The notes beneath the pieces were generated by a model. The model was not told the origin of the DNA, did no database searches, and saw nothing but the letters and a program-made list of their open reading frames with translations. This document shows, in pieces, positions 1 through 7,545 of a stretch of 64,000 bases of DNA. The DNA is from Pseudoalteromonas espejiana DSM 9414 (GTDB taxonomy: Bacteria; Pseudomonadota; Gammaproteobacteria; Enterobacterales; Alteromonadaceae), in contig NZ_CP011028.1 of the NCBI RefSeq assembly GCF_002221525.1, forward strand, positions 3,111,001-3,175,000, read 5' to 3'. Positions within the stretch are counted from its first letter, which is position 1. The number at the start of each line of letters is the position of its first letter. The position numbers were made by a program, and so were the translations under genes.

Positions 1-1
1 A

Positions 2-193
2 AATGGCGGCGGAGGTGGTTATTTATCTAACGAAATATCGTACCGCAGCATACGCCTTCGCGATGAGCTTAACTCAAGCATACCAACGGGGCATATACAT
101 ACTCCACGTATACAACAGTTTGAGCCAGAAACAGAAGCAAAAATAGTTAAACAAATTAAGGCAATGCTAGAGCAAAGCTTAGTCGCATTGTAA
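2..193 (+). CDS. 3' end of a probable peptidase C15 (pyroglutamyl peptidase-like) gene, partial
   Basis: An open frame enters from the left edge and ends at TAA 191-193, giving the last 63 residues of a protein. The fragment contains a glycine-rich run, then SNEISYRSIRLRDEL and GHIHTPR. An N/C-Y-L-S-N-E-I-S-Y stretch followed by an I-H-x-P motif resembles the C-terminus of C15 pyroglutamyl peptidases, where that histidine is catalytic. Family assignment is an inference from about 60 residues and could be wrong. The gene is convergent with the GST on the other strand and shares its terminator. Confidence 0.5.
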   Translation, partial: NGGGGGYLSNEISYRSIRLRDELNSSIPTGHIHTPRIQQFEPETEAKIVKQIKAMLEQSLVAL

Positions 194-218
194 GTTATGA
201 AAGTAAATTTAAGTGTAT

Positions 219-245
219 AAAAAAGGGCAATATTGCCCTTTTTTA
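219..245. terminator. Bidirectional intrinsic terminator
   Basis: AAAAGGGCAA-TA-TTGCCCTTTTTT: a hairpin flanked by A and T runs, so it can serve both the gene ending at 193 (+) and the GST ending at 258 (-). Confidence 0.8.
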
Positions 246-257
246 CTTTCCTCGGTA

Positions 258-935
258 TTAACCTTTAGGGTAATTAGATGGAAAAAACGCGCGTTTGGCT
301 TCTTCATCAAACTCTTTTTTAAAGGCCACATCGGTGCCTATTTTGCGCGCACGAGCAACCGCTGGGCGGCTATCAATACTTTCAAACCAACGTTTTAAAT
401 TAGGGTATGGTGCTAAGCCTTCTTCACCAAGCACTACTGGTGCTTTATCAATCCAACCCCAAGCAGATACATCAGCAATGGTGTATTCATCACCCACTAT
501 AAAGTCCCGGCCTTCAAGGTGTGTATCAAGCACTTCGTAATGGCGCTGTGCTTCACGCAAGTATCGGTTAACCGCGTAATCAAGCCCTTCTGGCGCCATG
601 TGTCTAAAGTGTACACTTTGCCCAGAATACGGCCCAAGGCCCGATGCAATAAACATTAACCATGAGAGCATTTCGGCGCGATTTTCCACCTTACCTGCTA
701 ACTTATCGTGCTTTTCACTTAGGTACATTAAAATAGCGTTTGAATCAAACACACGAGTTTCACCATCAACAATAGCAGGTGCTTTTGCATTAGGATTAAT
801 GGCTTTAAATTCAGGTGTATGTTGCTCACCTTTTAACGTATCAAGTGGCACAAGTTCAAACGGCAGCCCTGTTTCTTCTAAAAACAAAGCAACCTTCATT
901 GGGTTAGGTGTATGGTGAAAATAAAATTTGATCAT
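258..935 (-). CDS. Glutathione S-transferase family protein, YfcG/Nu-class-like
   Basis: A 225-residue soluble protein with the two-domain GST layout: N-terminal thioredoxin-like fold (about 1-82) and an all-helical C-terminal domain. It begins MIKFYFHHTPNPMKVALFLE, and the TPNPMK segment corresponds to the TPN active-site motif of YfcG/YghU-type (Nu class) enzymes, which act as disulfide-bond reductases with glutathione. The KAPAIVDG segment with its cis-proline and the DSNAILMYL segment mark the glutathione site. AGGAGCG lies 4 nt before the ATG. A TetR-type palindrome sits about 40 bp upstream (see 974-993), suggesting repression relieved by an electrophile or other ligand; the regulator is not in view. 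Physiological substrate unknown. Confidence 0.88.
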   Translation of the reverse strand: MIKFYFHHTPNPMKVALFLEETGLPFELVPLDTLKGEQHTPEFKAINPNAKAPAIVDGETRVFDSNAILMYLSEKHDKLAGKVENRAEMLSWLMFIASGLGPYSGQSVHFRHMAPEGLDYAVNRYLREAQRHYEVLDTHLEGRDFIVGDEYTIADVSAWGWIDKAPVVLGEEGLAPYPNLKRWFESIDSRPAVARARKIGTDVAFKKEFDEEAKRAFFPSNYPKG

Positions 936-973
936 AAAACGCTCCTAAAAGTAGTATCACCAATTAAACCACA

Positions 974-993
974 AATTGAGCGATCGTTCAATT
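974..993. promoter_or_regulatory. Palindromic operator-like site upstream of the GST gene
   Basis: AATTGAGCGATCGTTCAATT is a 20-bp palindrome with a single mismatched pair. Its form resembles operators of TetR-family repressors. It lies about 40 bp before the GST start, in a 308-bp divergent spacer (936-1243) that otherwise holds only AT-rich promoter-like DNA for the GST and for the lipoprotein operon. Confidence 0.55.
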
Positions 994-1243
994 TTATGCT
1001 TTTTTAACTTAGAAATACTCACATTGAGCCTTACCATCTTTAGAAAGATAACTTGTAGATGAATAAAGTTGCATGAATTACAATTTTTACATCACTAAAA
1101 ATTTAAAGTTAAATCATTAATAACATTGCGTTTACAAAGGTTTTTGTTTATAAAGTCGCTTAGAATGGATTCTTAAACTTTATACTTGTGCAAGCTCCTT
1201 TCTAGATTACTTCTGCATTTATTTAAACGGATATAAAAAACTT

Positions 1244-1924
1244 ATGCGCATAAGCAATAAACACATTAAAACAATAATAATTTCTGCATTAACTGCATCT
1301 ACGTTATCTGGTTGTGCAACTACATCGTCAAAAGTAGTTGAAACGCCAACTGTAGCAAGCTACAACACAACCTACTCTGGTACAAAAAGCAAATTGGTCG
1401 TAGGCCAATTTGTAAATCGCTCTAGCTTTCAAAACGGTATTTTTTCCTCAGGCCAAGACCGATTAGGCAGCCAAGCAAAAACAACACTAATGAGCCACTT
1501 ACAACAAACAAATCGCTTTAGTGTGCTCGATCGTGACAATATGGCAGCCCTTGCAGAAGAAGCAAAGTTAACAGGGACTAAACAAGTTCTTAGCGGAGCT
1601 AAATTTGTGGTAACTGGGGATGTAACAGAGTTTGGTCGAAAAGCCATAGGCGATCGCCAACTGTTTGGCTTATTAGGTAAAGGTAAATCGCAAATTGCAT
1701 ATGCAAAAGTGACCTTAAATATTGTTGACGTAACAACTTCAGAAGTTATTTACTCAGTTCAAGGCGCTGGCGAATACAGCTTATCTGAGCGCGAAGTTAT
1801 TGGATTTGGTAGTACAGCTTCATACGATGCTACTTTAAACGGAAAAGTGCTTGATTTAGCGATTCGTGAAGTAGTTAATAAGCTTGTTACTGGTTTAGAA
1901 TCAGGTCAGTGGGGTAATAAATAA
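1244..1924 (+). CDS. CsgG/HfaB-family lipoprotein
   Basis: A 226-residue protein with a type II signal peptide (MRISNKHIKTIIISALTAS...) and lipobox LSGC, so the mature form starts at Cys 24 and should be outer-membrane anchored. The body (KLVVGQFVNRSSF..., RFSVLDRDNMAAL, VVTGDVTEFGRKA, VTLNIVDVTTSEVIYS) is the CsgG-type fold used in curli secretion channels and related periplasmic assemblies. It lacks neighbouring csgA/B/E/F genes, so curli export is unlikely. It is the first gene of a tight three-gene lipoprotein operon (its stop overlaps the next start, TAATG), an arrangement also known with DUF4810 and DUF799 (GNA1162-type) partners. Exact role unknown; a trans-envelope lipoprotein complex is the best inference. 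Confidence 0.85.
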   Translation: MRISNKHIKTIIISALTASTLSGCATTSSKVVETPTVASYNTTYSGTKSKLVVGQFVNRSSFQNGIFSSGQDRLGSQAKTTLMSHLQQTNRFSVLDRDNMAALAEEAKLTGTKQVLSGAKFVVTGDVTEFGRKAIGDRQLFGLLGKGKSQIAYAKVTLNIVDVTTSEVIYSVQGAGEYSLSEREVIGFGSTASYDATLNGKVLDLAIREVVNKLVTGLESGQWGNK

Positions 1925-2271
1925 TGAAAAAATTATTATCTCTTGTTGTGGTCTGTGCTGCCCTAGCAGGCTGTAACTCAACTAAAGAGCCAATTTATTA
2001 TTACGGCGATTATAGCACTGCAGTTTATGCCTACCTAAAAGCAGATGAAGTATCAGCTGAAGAACAAATTAGTATGCTTGAGCAAATAATTAGTGAAGCT
2101 GCGGGTAAAAACAAACCTGTTGCGCCTGGCCTTCATGCTCACTTAGGTATGCTCTATTTTGAAACAGGTAATCCTTCTTTAGGTACTACTCACTTTGAAA
2201 CTGAAAAAACACTTTTCCCAGAGTCAGTTCAGTATATAGACTTTCTTTTAAACTCAGCAAAAGGTGCCTAA
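1924..2271 (+). CDS. DUF4810 domain lipoprotein
   Basis: A 115-residue protein with a short signal peptide and lipobox LAGC (Cys 17). The segment after it (EPIYYYGDYSTAVYAYLKADE) is typical of DUF4810 proteins, and two helix pairs resembling TPR units follow (HAHLGMLYFETGNPSLGTTHFETEKTLFPES). It starts within the stop of the CsgG-like gene and runs up to the start of the DUF799 gene, which implies translational coupling and joint assembly. Function not established; it probably acts as a small periplasm-facing partner of the other two lipoproteins. Confidence 0.82.
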   Translation: MKKLLSLVVVCAALAGCNSTKEPIYYYGDYSTAVYAYLKADEVSAEEQISMLEQIISEAAGKNKPVAPGLHAHLGMLYFETGNPSLGTTHFETEKTLFPESVQYIDFLLNSAKGA

Positions 2272-2272
2272 C

Positions 2273-2959
2273 ATGTTTAATTTGAAAACACTTACGACGG
2301 CAGCACTATTAGCACTATTAGCACTTCTTGCAGGGTGTGTATCGCCTCCACCAGCACACGATTACACCGCATTCAAGCAAGCTGATCCTCATTCAGTAAT
2401 TATTTTACCGCCATTAAATAATACACCTGAAGTTATAGCCCCATACAGTGTTATGACCCAAATGGTTGCTCCTATTGCTGAGTCTGGTTTTTACGTATTT
2501 CCAGTAGCTCTTGTTGAGCAAACCTTCAAGGGCAATGGCCTCACAGTTGCAAGCGATGTACACCAAGTACCAGTAAAAAAACTACATGATATTTTTGGTG
2601 CTGACACTGCTCTATACATTACTATTGAAGAATATGGTACGAGTTATGTTGTAATTTCTAGCGAAACCGCTGTAACTGTATCAGCGTCATTAGTAGATTT
2701 ACGTTCAGGCGAACAGCTATGGCAAGGTACTGCAAGGGCTTCTTCAGCAGAACAGCAAAATAATAGCGGTGGCGGATTAGTTGGCATGCTTGTAGTTGCT
2801 GCTATTAATCAAATAGCAGAAACAGTAACCGACAAAGGGTTTGAAATTGCAGCGATTACTTCTACCCGTTTACTATCGTCTGATGCTTATAACGGCCTTC
2901 TGTACGGACCACGTTCACCTAACTACGGTCAACCAGCACCTAGCGAAAAGAAGCAGTAA
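2273..2959 (+). CDS. DUF799 (GNA1162-like) lipoprotein
   Basis: A 228-residue lipoprotein with signal peptide and lipobox LAGC followed by VSPPPAHDYTAFKQADPHS. I chose ATG 2273 over GTG 2264 because AAAAGG (2258-2263) is correctly spaced for it; the GTG would overlap that site. The fold signature (SVIILPPLNNTPEV, YVFPVALVEQTFKGNG, GADTALYITIEEYG, SASLVDLRSGEQLWQGTA) matches DUF799, the family of neisserial antigen GNA1162, which is structurally related to periplasmic TolB/CsgG-type subunits. It is the last gene of the operon and is followed by a terminator. Likely a component of an uncharacterised outer-membrane complex. Confidence 0.85.
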   Translation: MFNLKTLTTAALLALLALLAGCVSPPPAHDYTAFKQADPHSVIILPPLNNTPEVIAPYSVMTQMVAPIAESGFYVFPVALVEQTFKGNGLTVASDVHQVPVKKLHDIFGADTALYITIEEYGTSYVVISSETAVTVSASLVDLRSGEQLWQGTARASSAEQQNNSGGGLVGMLVVAAINQIAETVTDKGFEIAAITSTRLLSSDAYNGLLYGPRSPNYGQPAPSEKKQ

Positions 2960-2985
2960 CGGAATACAGTTATTAACCTAAAAAT

Positions 2986-3020
2986 GAAAAAAGCCGAACT
3001 AAATGTAGTTCGGCTTTTTT
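2986..3020. terminator. Bidirectional intrinsic terminator
   Basis: AAAAAAGCCGAACT then a 6-nt loop and AGTTCGGCTTTTTT. It closes the lipoprotein operon (+) and the convergent acpH gene (-). Confidence 0.9.
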
Positions 3021-3609
3021 AATAACCGCTCTCAAGGCCGCTTTCTTTCACATGCTCAATTAACTCAGGAAAAAATGCTAAAAATACCGCTTCTAATTCA
3101 TGGTAGTTACGCGTTATATCCTCTGCAGTACCCGCAAAGTTATTAGTAAAACGAATGCGTTTGGCTATGTTATCGAGCGCAAGCCCTATTCCATTAATTG
3201 TTTCGTACTCTTTAAACCAATCGTTTTTGGTCATACTGGTTACAGCCTGTTGCATGCGCGGCGGCATAATAGGCATACGTTTATTTAAAAGCGCAAAGCT
3301 ATTGTACTTAAAGTCGCTTAAAGGCTGCTGATTAAAGCGCTGCCAATGCATAATTAAAAAGTGATCAAACACCACGTCAATAGCCACGCCTGCAAAGCGC
3401 TTACGCTCGGGTGAAAAGTACTGTTTGGCTTCTTTTACTAACGGGTGAGAGTCGGTAAATTTATCGACTAAGTAATGGTTGTTTAGCGCGTTTTTAACTG
3501 TGTTTGGCAATTGTTCTACATGCCTTTTACCACCAAAATCACCTAGTAAATTTCCAAAGTGCGAATCGGCTGTAGGCTTTGCTAAATAAAGGTGAGCTAA
3601 ATAATTCAC
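3019..3609 (-). CDS. acpH: Acyl carrier protein phosphodiesterase
   Basis: A 196-residue protein opening with MNYLAHLYLAKPTADSHFGN and then LLGDF, the hallmark of AcpH (DUF479, HD-like fold), which removes the 4'-phosphopantetheine group from holo-ACP. HHxD-like metal residues occur as NNHYLVDKFTDSHP and DVVFDHFL. Its length agrees with the family. The start codon is GTG (3609-3607) behind GAGGACAT; an overlapping ATG two bases earlier runs at once into TGA. It stands alone, convergent with the lipoprotein operon. Confidence 0.88.
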   Translation of the reverse strand: MNYLAHLYLAKPTADSHFGNLLGDFGGKRHVEQLPNTVKNALNNHYLVDKFTDSHPLVKEAKQYFSPERKRFAGVAIDVVFDHFLIMHWQRFNQQPLSDFKYNSFALLNKRMPIMPPRMQQAVTSMTKNDWFKEYETINGIGLALDNIAKRIRFTNNFAGTAEDITRNYHELEAVFLAFFPELIEHVKESGLESGY

Positions 3610-3872
3610 ATGTCCTCTGTTTTGGTAGTTAATACATTTTGATGGTAACTTAAATTTATCTAAAATTCAGATGCCGGTCTCTCAAAGTAAAGCAATAAAA
3701 GCACCAAAAGTTATAAACGCCCTTGCCAATTACAATTGTGTTTTATTAATTCAGTAAAGGGTCAGCCTTATTTTGTTATCACTACTGCTCATTTTTCGGT
3801 GCGCATAAATCGTAAAATACTTTGCTAATTTTCTTTTTATATTGCCCTGCTATTTGCAGATATAGGCCTTAC

Positions 3873-4256
3873 ATGGATTACCAAAACAACTTTTTAAGTC
3901 AATCACAACACGCTGCACTGCAACAAGCGCTAATCAATACCAAGCTATTAAGCTGCCTTTCAGTAAATAGTGAAGATGTGCCTTCGCTAGAGCAGCAAGC
4001 TTATGGGGCTATTGCAGTTATGCTTTATCGCTTTAATTTACAAAAAATAAAATGGTCGTCGTTTTTAAAAACTGCAATAAACTCAGCTACCAATACCTGC
4101 CAATGATTAACCACCGAACTTGTAAGGTGCCAGCAAGAATACAAAGCCCGACCAAACGACGCTGTAATCATTGAGCAAAGCGCATTTTTTAACGGAATTT
4201 TTAGTGAAGAACTCGCCTACATTAACGCCTTACTAGGTACTGAAACGCAAACTTAA
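3873..4256 (+). pseudogene. Small hypothetical gene interrupted by an in-frame TGA
   Basis: ATG 3873 opens 77 codons to TGA 4104-4106, after which the same frame continues for 49 codons to TAA 4254-4256 with protein-like content (LTTELVRCQQEYKARPNDAV..., NGIFSEELAYINALLG). Together this is a 127-codon frame with one nonsense codon where tryptophan (TGG to TGA) would fit. I do not recognise the family. Alternatives are a real 77-residue product, a sequencing error, or stop read-through; I saw no selenocysteine insertion signal. The 260 bp before it hold no other gene. Confidence 0.5.
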
Positions 4257-4411
4257 TATTATTGCTAAGCATAAGTAAAATAACCCTTTAGTTAATAGCT
4301 GTGCTTTTCATCCTCAAACGTCTATCGGTACGTAAATTGCTGTTATTAATATTCTTACTTTAAGAGTTAACAACTAATAACTCTGCCGCTATTAAATAAA
4401 ACGAGGACAAT

Positions 4412-4657
4412 ATGAGTAATAAACAACTAATTACGACGATAGGTATAGGTCTCGCTGCTGCTTCTGCTGGTATGTTAACAAGGAAAACTTTACAAAAGTC
4501 GTGGGAAAAGGTTACCAACGAACCAGCCCCTAAAGATAAACCAAGTGAGAGCACAGATCTTAAAGAAGCCGTTACATGGGCGGTAGTCTCAGGTATTGGA
4601 GCGGGCGCTGCAAGAATGGCCGTACGTTACGTACTAGATAAGCGTAAATCTAAGTAG
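4412..4657 (+). CDS. DUF4235 domain protein
   Basis: An 81-residue protein. An N-terminal hydrophobic segment (LITTIGIGLAAASAGMLTRK) precedes WEKVTNEPAPKDKP, then a second apolar stretch (AVTWAVVSGIGAGAARMAVRY) and a basic tail. WEKVTxE-P plus EAVTWA..SG..GA.AR is the DUF4235 pattern, a family of small bacterial membrane proteins of unknown role. CGAGGA lies 7 nt before the ATG. Transcribed alone; an AT-rich inverted repeat follows it. Confidence 0.75.
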   Translation: MSNKQLITTIGIGLAAASAGMLTRKTLQKSWEKVTNEPAPKDKPSESTDLKEAVTWAVVSGIGAGAARMAVRYVLDKRKSK

Positions 4658-4680
4658 CCAAAGTCATCTCTCTTATAAAC

Positions 4681-4721
4681 AAATATCTCTTATAAATACT
4701 TATTTTTTATAAGAGATATTT
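4681..4721. repeat. 15-bp perfect AT-rich inverted repeat downstream of the DUF4235 gene
   Basis: AAATATCTCTTATAA (4681-4695) is repeated in reverse complement at 4707-4721 with an 11-nt loop. A partial direct copy, TCTCTTATAAA, precedes it near 4668. There is no U-run after the stem, so it is a poor intrinsic terminator and may act as an mRNA 3'-end stabiliser or a protein site. Confidence 0.5.
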
Positions 4722-4802
4722 GCTGCTAGCTTTATAAATAACGCGTGCCAAAACACGCTTAATTAAATTAATAATATTGATTACTCTATTTAAAAATTAG
4801 CA

Positions 4803-4837
4803 CAAAAAAAGGTGAAACTAAGTTTCACCTTTTTTAT
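4803..4837. terminator. Intrinsic terminator
   Basis: GGTGAAACT-A-AGTTTCACC flanked by an A7 run and a T7 run. It ends the minus-strand gene at 4853 and could also stop transcripts from the left. Confidence 0.85.
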
Positions 4838-4852
4838 TAAATCAATAAATAA

Positions 4853-5347
4853 TTATGCAGTAGATACGTTGCTTGCCCCTGCATTGTTAAGTATTTCTTC
4901 AATAGCGTTCTGATTATCGCTACTGTACTTAACACCAATTAAAATAGAGCCTTTTTCAATCGCATCTTCATAATATTTAATTTCGTGCTCAGGAATAAAC
5001 GCACCAATTGCAGCACCTAAAGTACCACCAACAGCAGCGCCTGCGCCACCAGCAGCAAATGCAGCCACTAATGGACCAGCGACTAGTAAACCTGTACCAC
5101 CTGTTGCAACAATTCCTACAGCAGTAAAACCACCTACAATTGCAGCAATAATACCACCTGAAGCCGCGCCTAAAATTCCGCCTTCAGCAGCTTTGGTTCC
5201 TTCATCAACAGCAAAATCTTCCTTTGCGTATGAGTCGTTGGCTACAACACTTATATCGGCTTCACTAACGCCTAGCGCTTCTAATCTATAAATAGCCAGT
5301 GTTGCTTGTGATGCATTATCAAATAACCCAGTAATAACGGTACTCAT
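4853..5347 (-). CDS. Glycine-zipper / general stress 17M-like protein
   Basis: A 164-residue protein. Residues 1-50 (STVITGLFDNASQATLAIYRL, EALGVSEADISVVAND) match the N-terminal domain of general stress protein 17M-like (YflT-type) proteins. Residues 55-125 form long Gly/Ala-rich hydrophobic helices with GxxxG spacing (GGILGAASGGIIAAIVGGF, GGTLGAAIGAFIPEHEI), a glycine-zipper membrane-inserting region. The C-terminus (YYEDAIEKGSILIGVKYSS...) is a small alpha/beta segment. AAGGAG lies 7 nt before the ATG. Probably an envelope or general stress protein; the mechanism is not known. Confidence 0.72.
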   Translation of the reverse strand: MSTVITGLFDNASQATLAIYRLEALGVSEADISVVANDSYAKEDFAVDEGTKAAEGGILGAASGGIIAAIVGGFTAVGIVATGGTGLLVAGPLVAAFAAGGAGAAVGGTLGAAIGAFIPEHEIKYYEDAIEKGSILIGVKYSSDNQNAIEEILNNAGASNVSTA

Positions 5348-5555
5348 AATAACTCCTTTTTAAATTTAAAAAATACACATATTACTAAGCAAAACCCAAA
5401 CCAGATATTTAACCATTAAAAATCAGTACGTTAAATATAAAGCCAGTGCTAACTAGCTTATTTAAAAGGTAAAAGTTGCTGAGCTTTGTAAAAAACTCCT
5501 ACCTAAAAACTAAACTTACTGGCAAACAGCCCACAGCTTTCATAAAAATAAAGTT

Positions 5556-5717
5556 ATACCAACCCGCTTAATTAAGTGATCTATTTTGAGGATGGAGAAG
5601 CGTGTTGATAGCAAGGCAAAAAATTCGCTATTTAGTTGTTCTATATGAGAATTTTTTAACGCAGATAGCGACACGTTTAGCCCCTAAAAATGATTAAGTA
5701 TTATTGCGGATTGGTAT
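5556..5717. repeat. Dispersed noncoding element with terminal inverted repeats, copy A
   Basis: A 162-bp segment bounded by ATACCAACCCGC and GCGGATTGGTAT (11 of 12 pairing). It is nearly identical to 38359-38519 and in the same orientation. The inside carries a perfect stem AAAAAATTC/GAATTTTTT and an outer complementary pair (CGTGTTG... / ...CGACACG), so the whole can fold into a long hairpin. It encodes no protein and looks like a MITE or structured intergenic repeat. It ends 2 bp from the stop codon of the cytochrome/propeller gene. The rest of the 5348-5719 gap shows nothing else. Confidence 0.8.
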
Positions 5718-5719
5718 TA

Positions 5720-6952
5720 TTACTTACTCCAGGTAATTTCGGCTAATTGATTGGTCGCTGTTTGATGAATAATGAGACCGTTATTACCCATACGCATGTG
5801 CCTAATTAGGCCAGAGTAAACGCCTTCTTTACTCGGAATTTGCCAGCTCTGCATGGTTTCGGTATTAAGATCAAACCTAACTAACGTTTCGGGGCGTTTA
5901 GCCGACTCATTAAACCAAATAGCGCTGTCGGCATATTCAATGGCATACGGATGGCTGTTTTTACCGCTTGGGTTATCCCACTGGGTGATATTGCCGTTTT
6001 TAGGGTTATAGCGGCCAAGTTTGCCCATGCCAGAGTTTACATAAAACACCATATCATCAGGTGTAATAGCAAGGCGCCTAGTATGGGTTTTAGCACCAGG
6101 GAGTTTTATTTCGCTAAGCGCCATGGTGTTTTTATCAACTTTAACCAAACAGTTACTGCCATTACACGACACCCAAGGCGTCCCGTTTGAATCAAGCTTT
6201 ATACCATAAGGTCGCGAGCCTTTAGTGGGCAAAGTAACCAGTTGAATATCGCCACTTTTAGGATTTAGCTTACCAACCATGTTGCTGTGCTGCAGGGTAA
6301 ACCAAAAAATGCCTGCGTTATCAAACACGCCAGTATGTGGGTCTCGGGCGTTTTTATCAGGCATTTCATACACTTTAAATTTTTCGGTTTTTAAATCTAA
6401 ATACCCAACCGTGCCATTTTTATTGCCTAAAAACCAAGGGGTTTGGTTTTTATCAAGCGATACACTGTGCGCGTACGTACCACTTGGCAAAGTGTACTCT
6501 TTCATTTCACCGGTTTTAGGGTTTAACCTACCTAAAATATTGCCCCACTGGCCAACCCACCAAATAAGTCCGTTTTTACCTTGCACGGGGTCACGAGCGC
6601 GCTGCCCAAGCGTAGGAACTTGCCAGTATTTAAAGCTAAGTTTTAAATCGCCTTTTACCACCGTTGACTCACGCTTAGTGTTAACAGGGTAGTGCTTTGC
6701 CAAATACGTGCTTATATCTTGACTAAGCGCAGTACCCTCGCCTGTATCAACCATATAGCTTATTAGTGTTTGCCAATCCGCTTGGCTATAACCCGCACTG
6801 CGCTCTAGGTTGTTTAAACTATGGCAACTGGCACAAAGCTGCTCAACTAATACCCCAGGCTCATTACTCAATACAGGCAGCGGCGCAGCCAAAGCCCCTA
6901 GCGCAGCCATTGCCACAACGTGTTTATTAAATAAAAATCGATTTTTACGCAT
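5720..6952 (-). CDS. Secreted cytochrome c fused to a Vgb-like beta-propeller
   Basis: A 410-residue protein with a Sec signal peptide (KHVVAMAALGALAAPLPVLS). A single-heme cytochrome c module follows, with CASCH near residues 40-44 and a likely axial Met in LISYMVDTGEG. From about residue 105 to the end there are repeated blades such as LIWWVGQWGNILGRLNPKTG, GIFWFTLQHSNMVGKLNPKSG and IWFNESAKRPETLVRFDLNTE, the W-x-G/N...L-x-P-K-T-G pattern of virginiamycin B lyase-type propellers. Most proteins of this type in marine bacteria are periplasmic with unknown substrate, and antibiotic lyase activity should not be assumed. A periplasmic redox or ligand-sensing role is inferred. Monocistronic. Confidence 0.85.
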   Translation of the reverse strand: MRKNRFLFNKHVVAMAALGALAAPLPVLSNEPGVLVEQLCASCHSLNNLERSAGYSQADWQTLISYMVDTGEGTALSQDISTYLAKHYPVNTKRESTVVKGDLKLSFKYWQVPTLGQRARDPVQGKNGLIWWVGQWGNILGRLNPKTGEMKEYTLPSGTYAHSVSLDKNQTPWFLGNKNGTVGYLDLKTEKFKVYEMPDKNARDPHTGVFDNAGIFWFTLQHSNMVGKLNPKSGDIQLVTLPTKGSRPYGIKLDSNGTPWVSCNGSNCLVKVDKNTMALSEIKLPGAKTHTRRLAITPDDMVFYVNSGMGKLGRYNPKNGNITQWDNPSGKNSHPYAIEYADSAIWFNESAKRPETLVRFDLNTETMQSWQIPSKEGVYSGLIRHMRMGNNGLIIHQTATNQLAEITWSK

Positions 6953-7110
6953 AACGCCCTCCCTTGTTTTTAATATTAAAGCATAGGGCGAAAGTGTTTA
7001 CTATGTGAGCTATTGGCTTTGTTTTTCAAAACTTCGTTCTAGTGGATTTTATGAGGATTGTGTTAATTTAAAGAACTTTCCAAAAATAGAACTCTATAAA
7101 TAAAGCTTAA

Positions 7111-7464
7111 ATGAAAAAAATACTATGGCTATTACTAGCCCTTATATATCTATCAGGTTGTGATATTCAACATAGCGAATCTAAAGTGCTTAATAAACCA
7201 AATGAAGTACCAGGTAAGGCATTTTGGGTCGGCGGTTTAGATGGAGGTGTATTTGCTTTAATAGATAAAAGTAAAAATTTAGAACCAAATGAATACTATG
7301 GAAAAATATATTATGTTTCGGGAGATACAGCTTATATAGGTAAAATGATTCTATTACCAAAAAATAGTGGCGCTATAGATTACCTAAACCCAAAAATTTA
7401 CCAAGGGTGGGATGGAAATACTTTGTACCTTGAAGGAAATAAGCAACTTAAGGTTCATCAGTGA
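7111..7464 (+). CDS. Small hypothetical lipoprotein
   Basis: A 117-residue protein with a lipoprotein signal peptide (MKKILWLLLALIYLSGC; mature Cys 17). The mature part is short and beta-rich (PGKAFWVGGLDGGVFALID, GKIYYVSGDTAYIGKM) with no recognisable domain. It stands alone between divergent and convergent neighbours, with no clear ribosome site. Codon use is AT-rich like the accessory genes to its right. Function unknown. Confidence 0.65.
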   Translation: MKKILWLLLALIYLSGCDIQHSESKVLNKPNEVPGKAFWVGGLDGGVFALIDKSKNLEPNEYYGKIYYVSGDTAYIGKMILLPKNSGAIDYLNPKIYQGWDGNTLYLEGNKQLKVHQ

Positions 7465-7505
7465 AACTTAAAATACGTACAACTTGATGTAACTTAGTTC
7501 CAACC

Positions 7506-7532
7506 AAAGGCTGCCGCTAACAGCAGCCTGAT
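7506..7532 (-). terminator. Hairpin ending the CPBP/peptide transcript
   Basis: GGCTGC-8 nt-GCAGCC with a short T stretch on the minus-strand side. It lies 15-40 bp beyond the peptide stop and could serve either strand, though the U-run is weak. Confidence 0.5.
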
Positions 7533-7545
7533 GCTTTAAAACATT

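Noticed and set aside
4104..4106. TGA as a selenocysteine codon
   Set aside because: No SECIS-like hairpin follows, no selenoprotein family matches, and a Trp-to-stop change is simpler.
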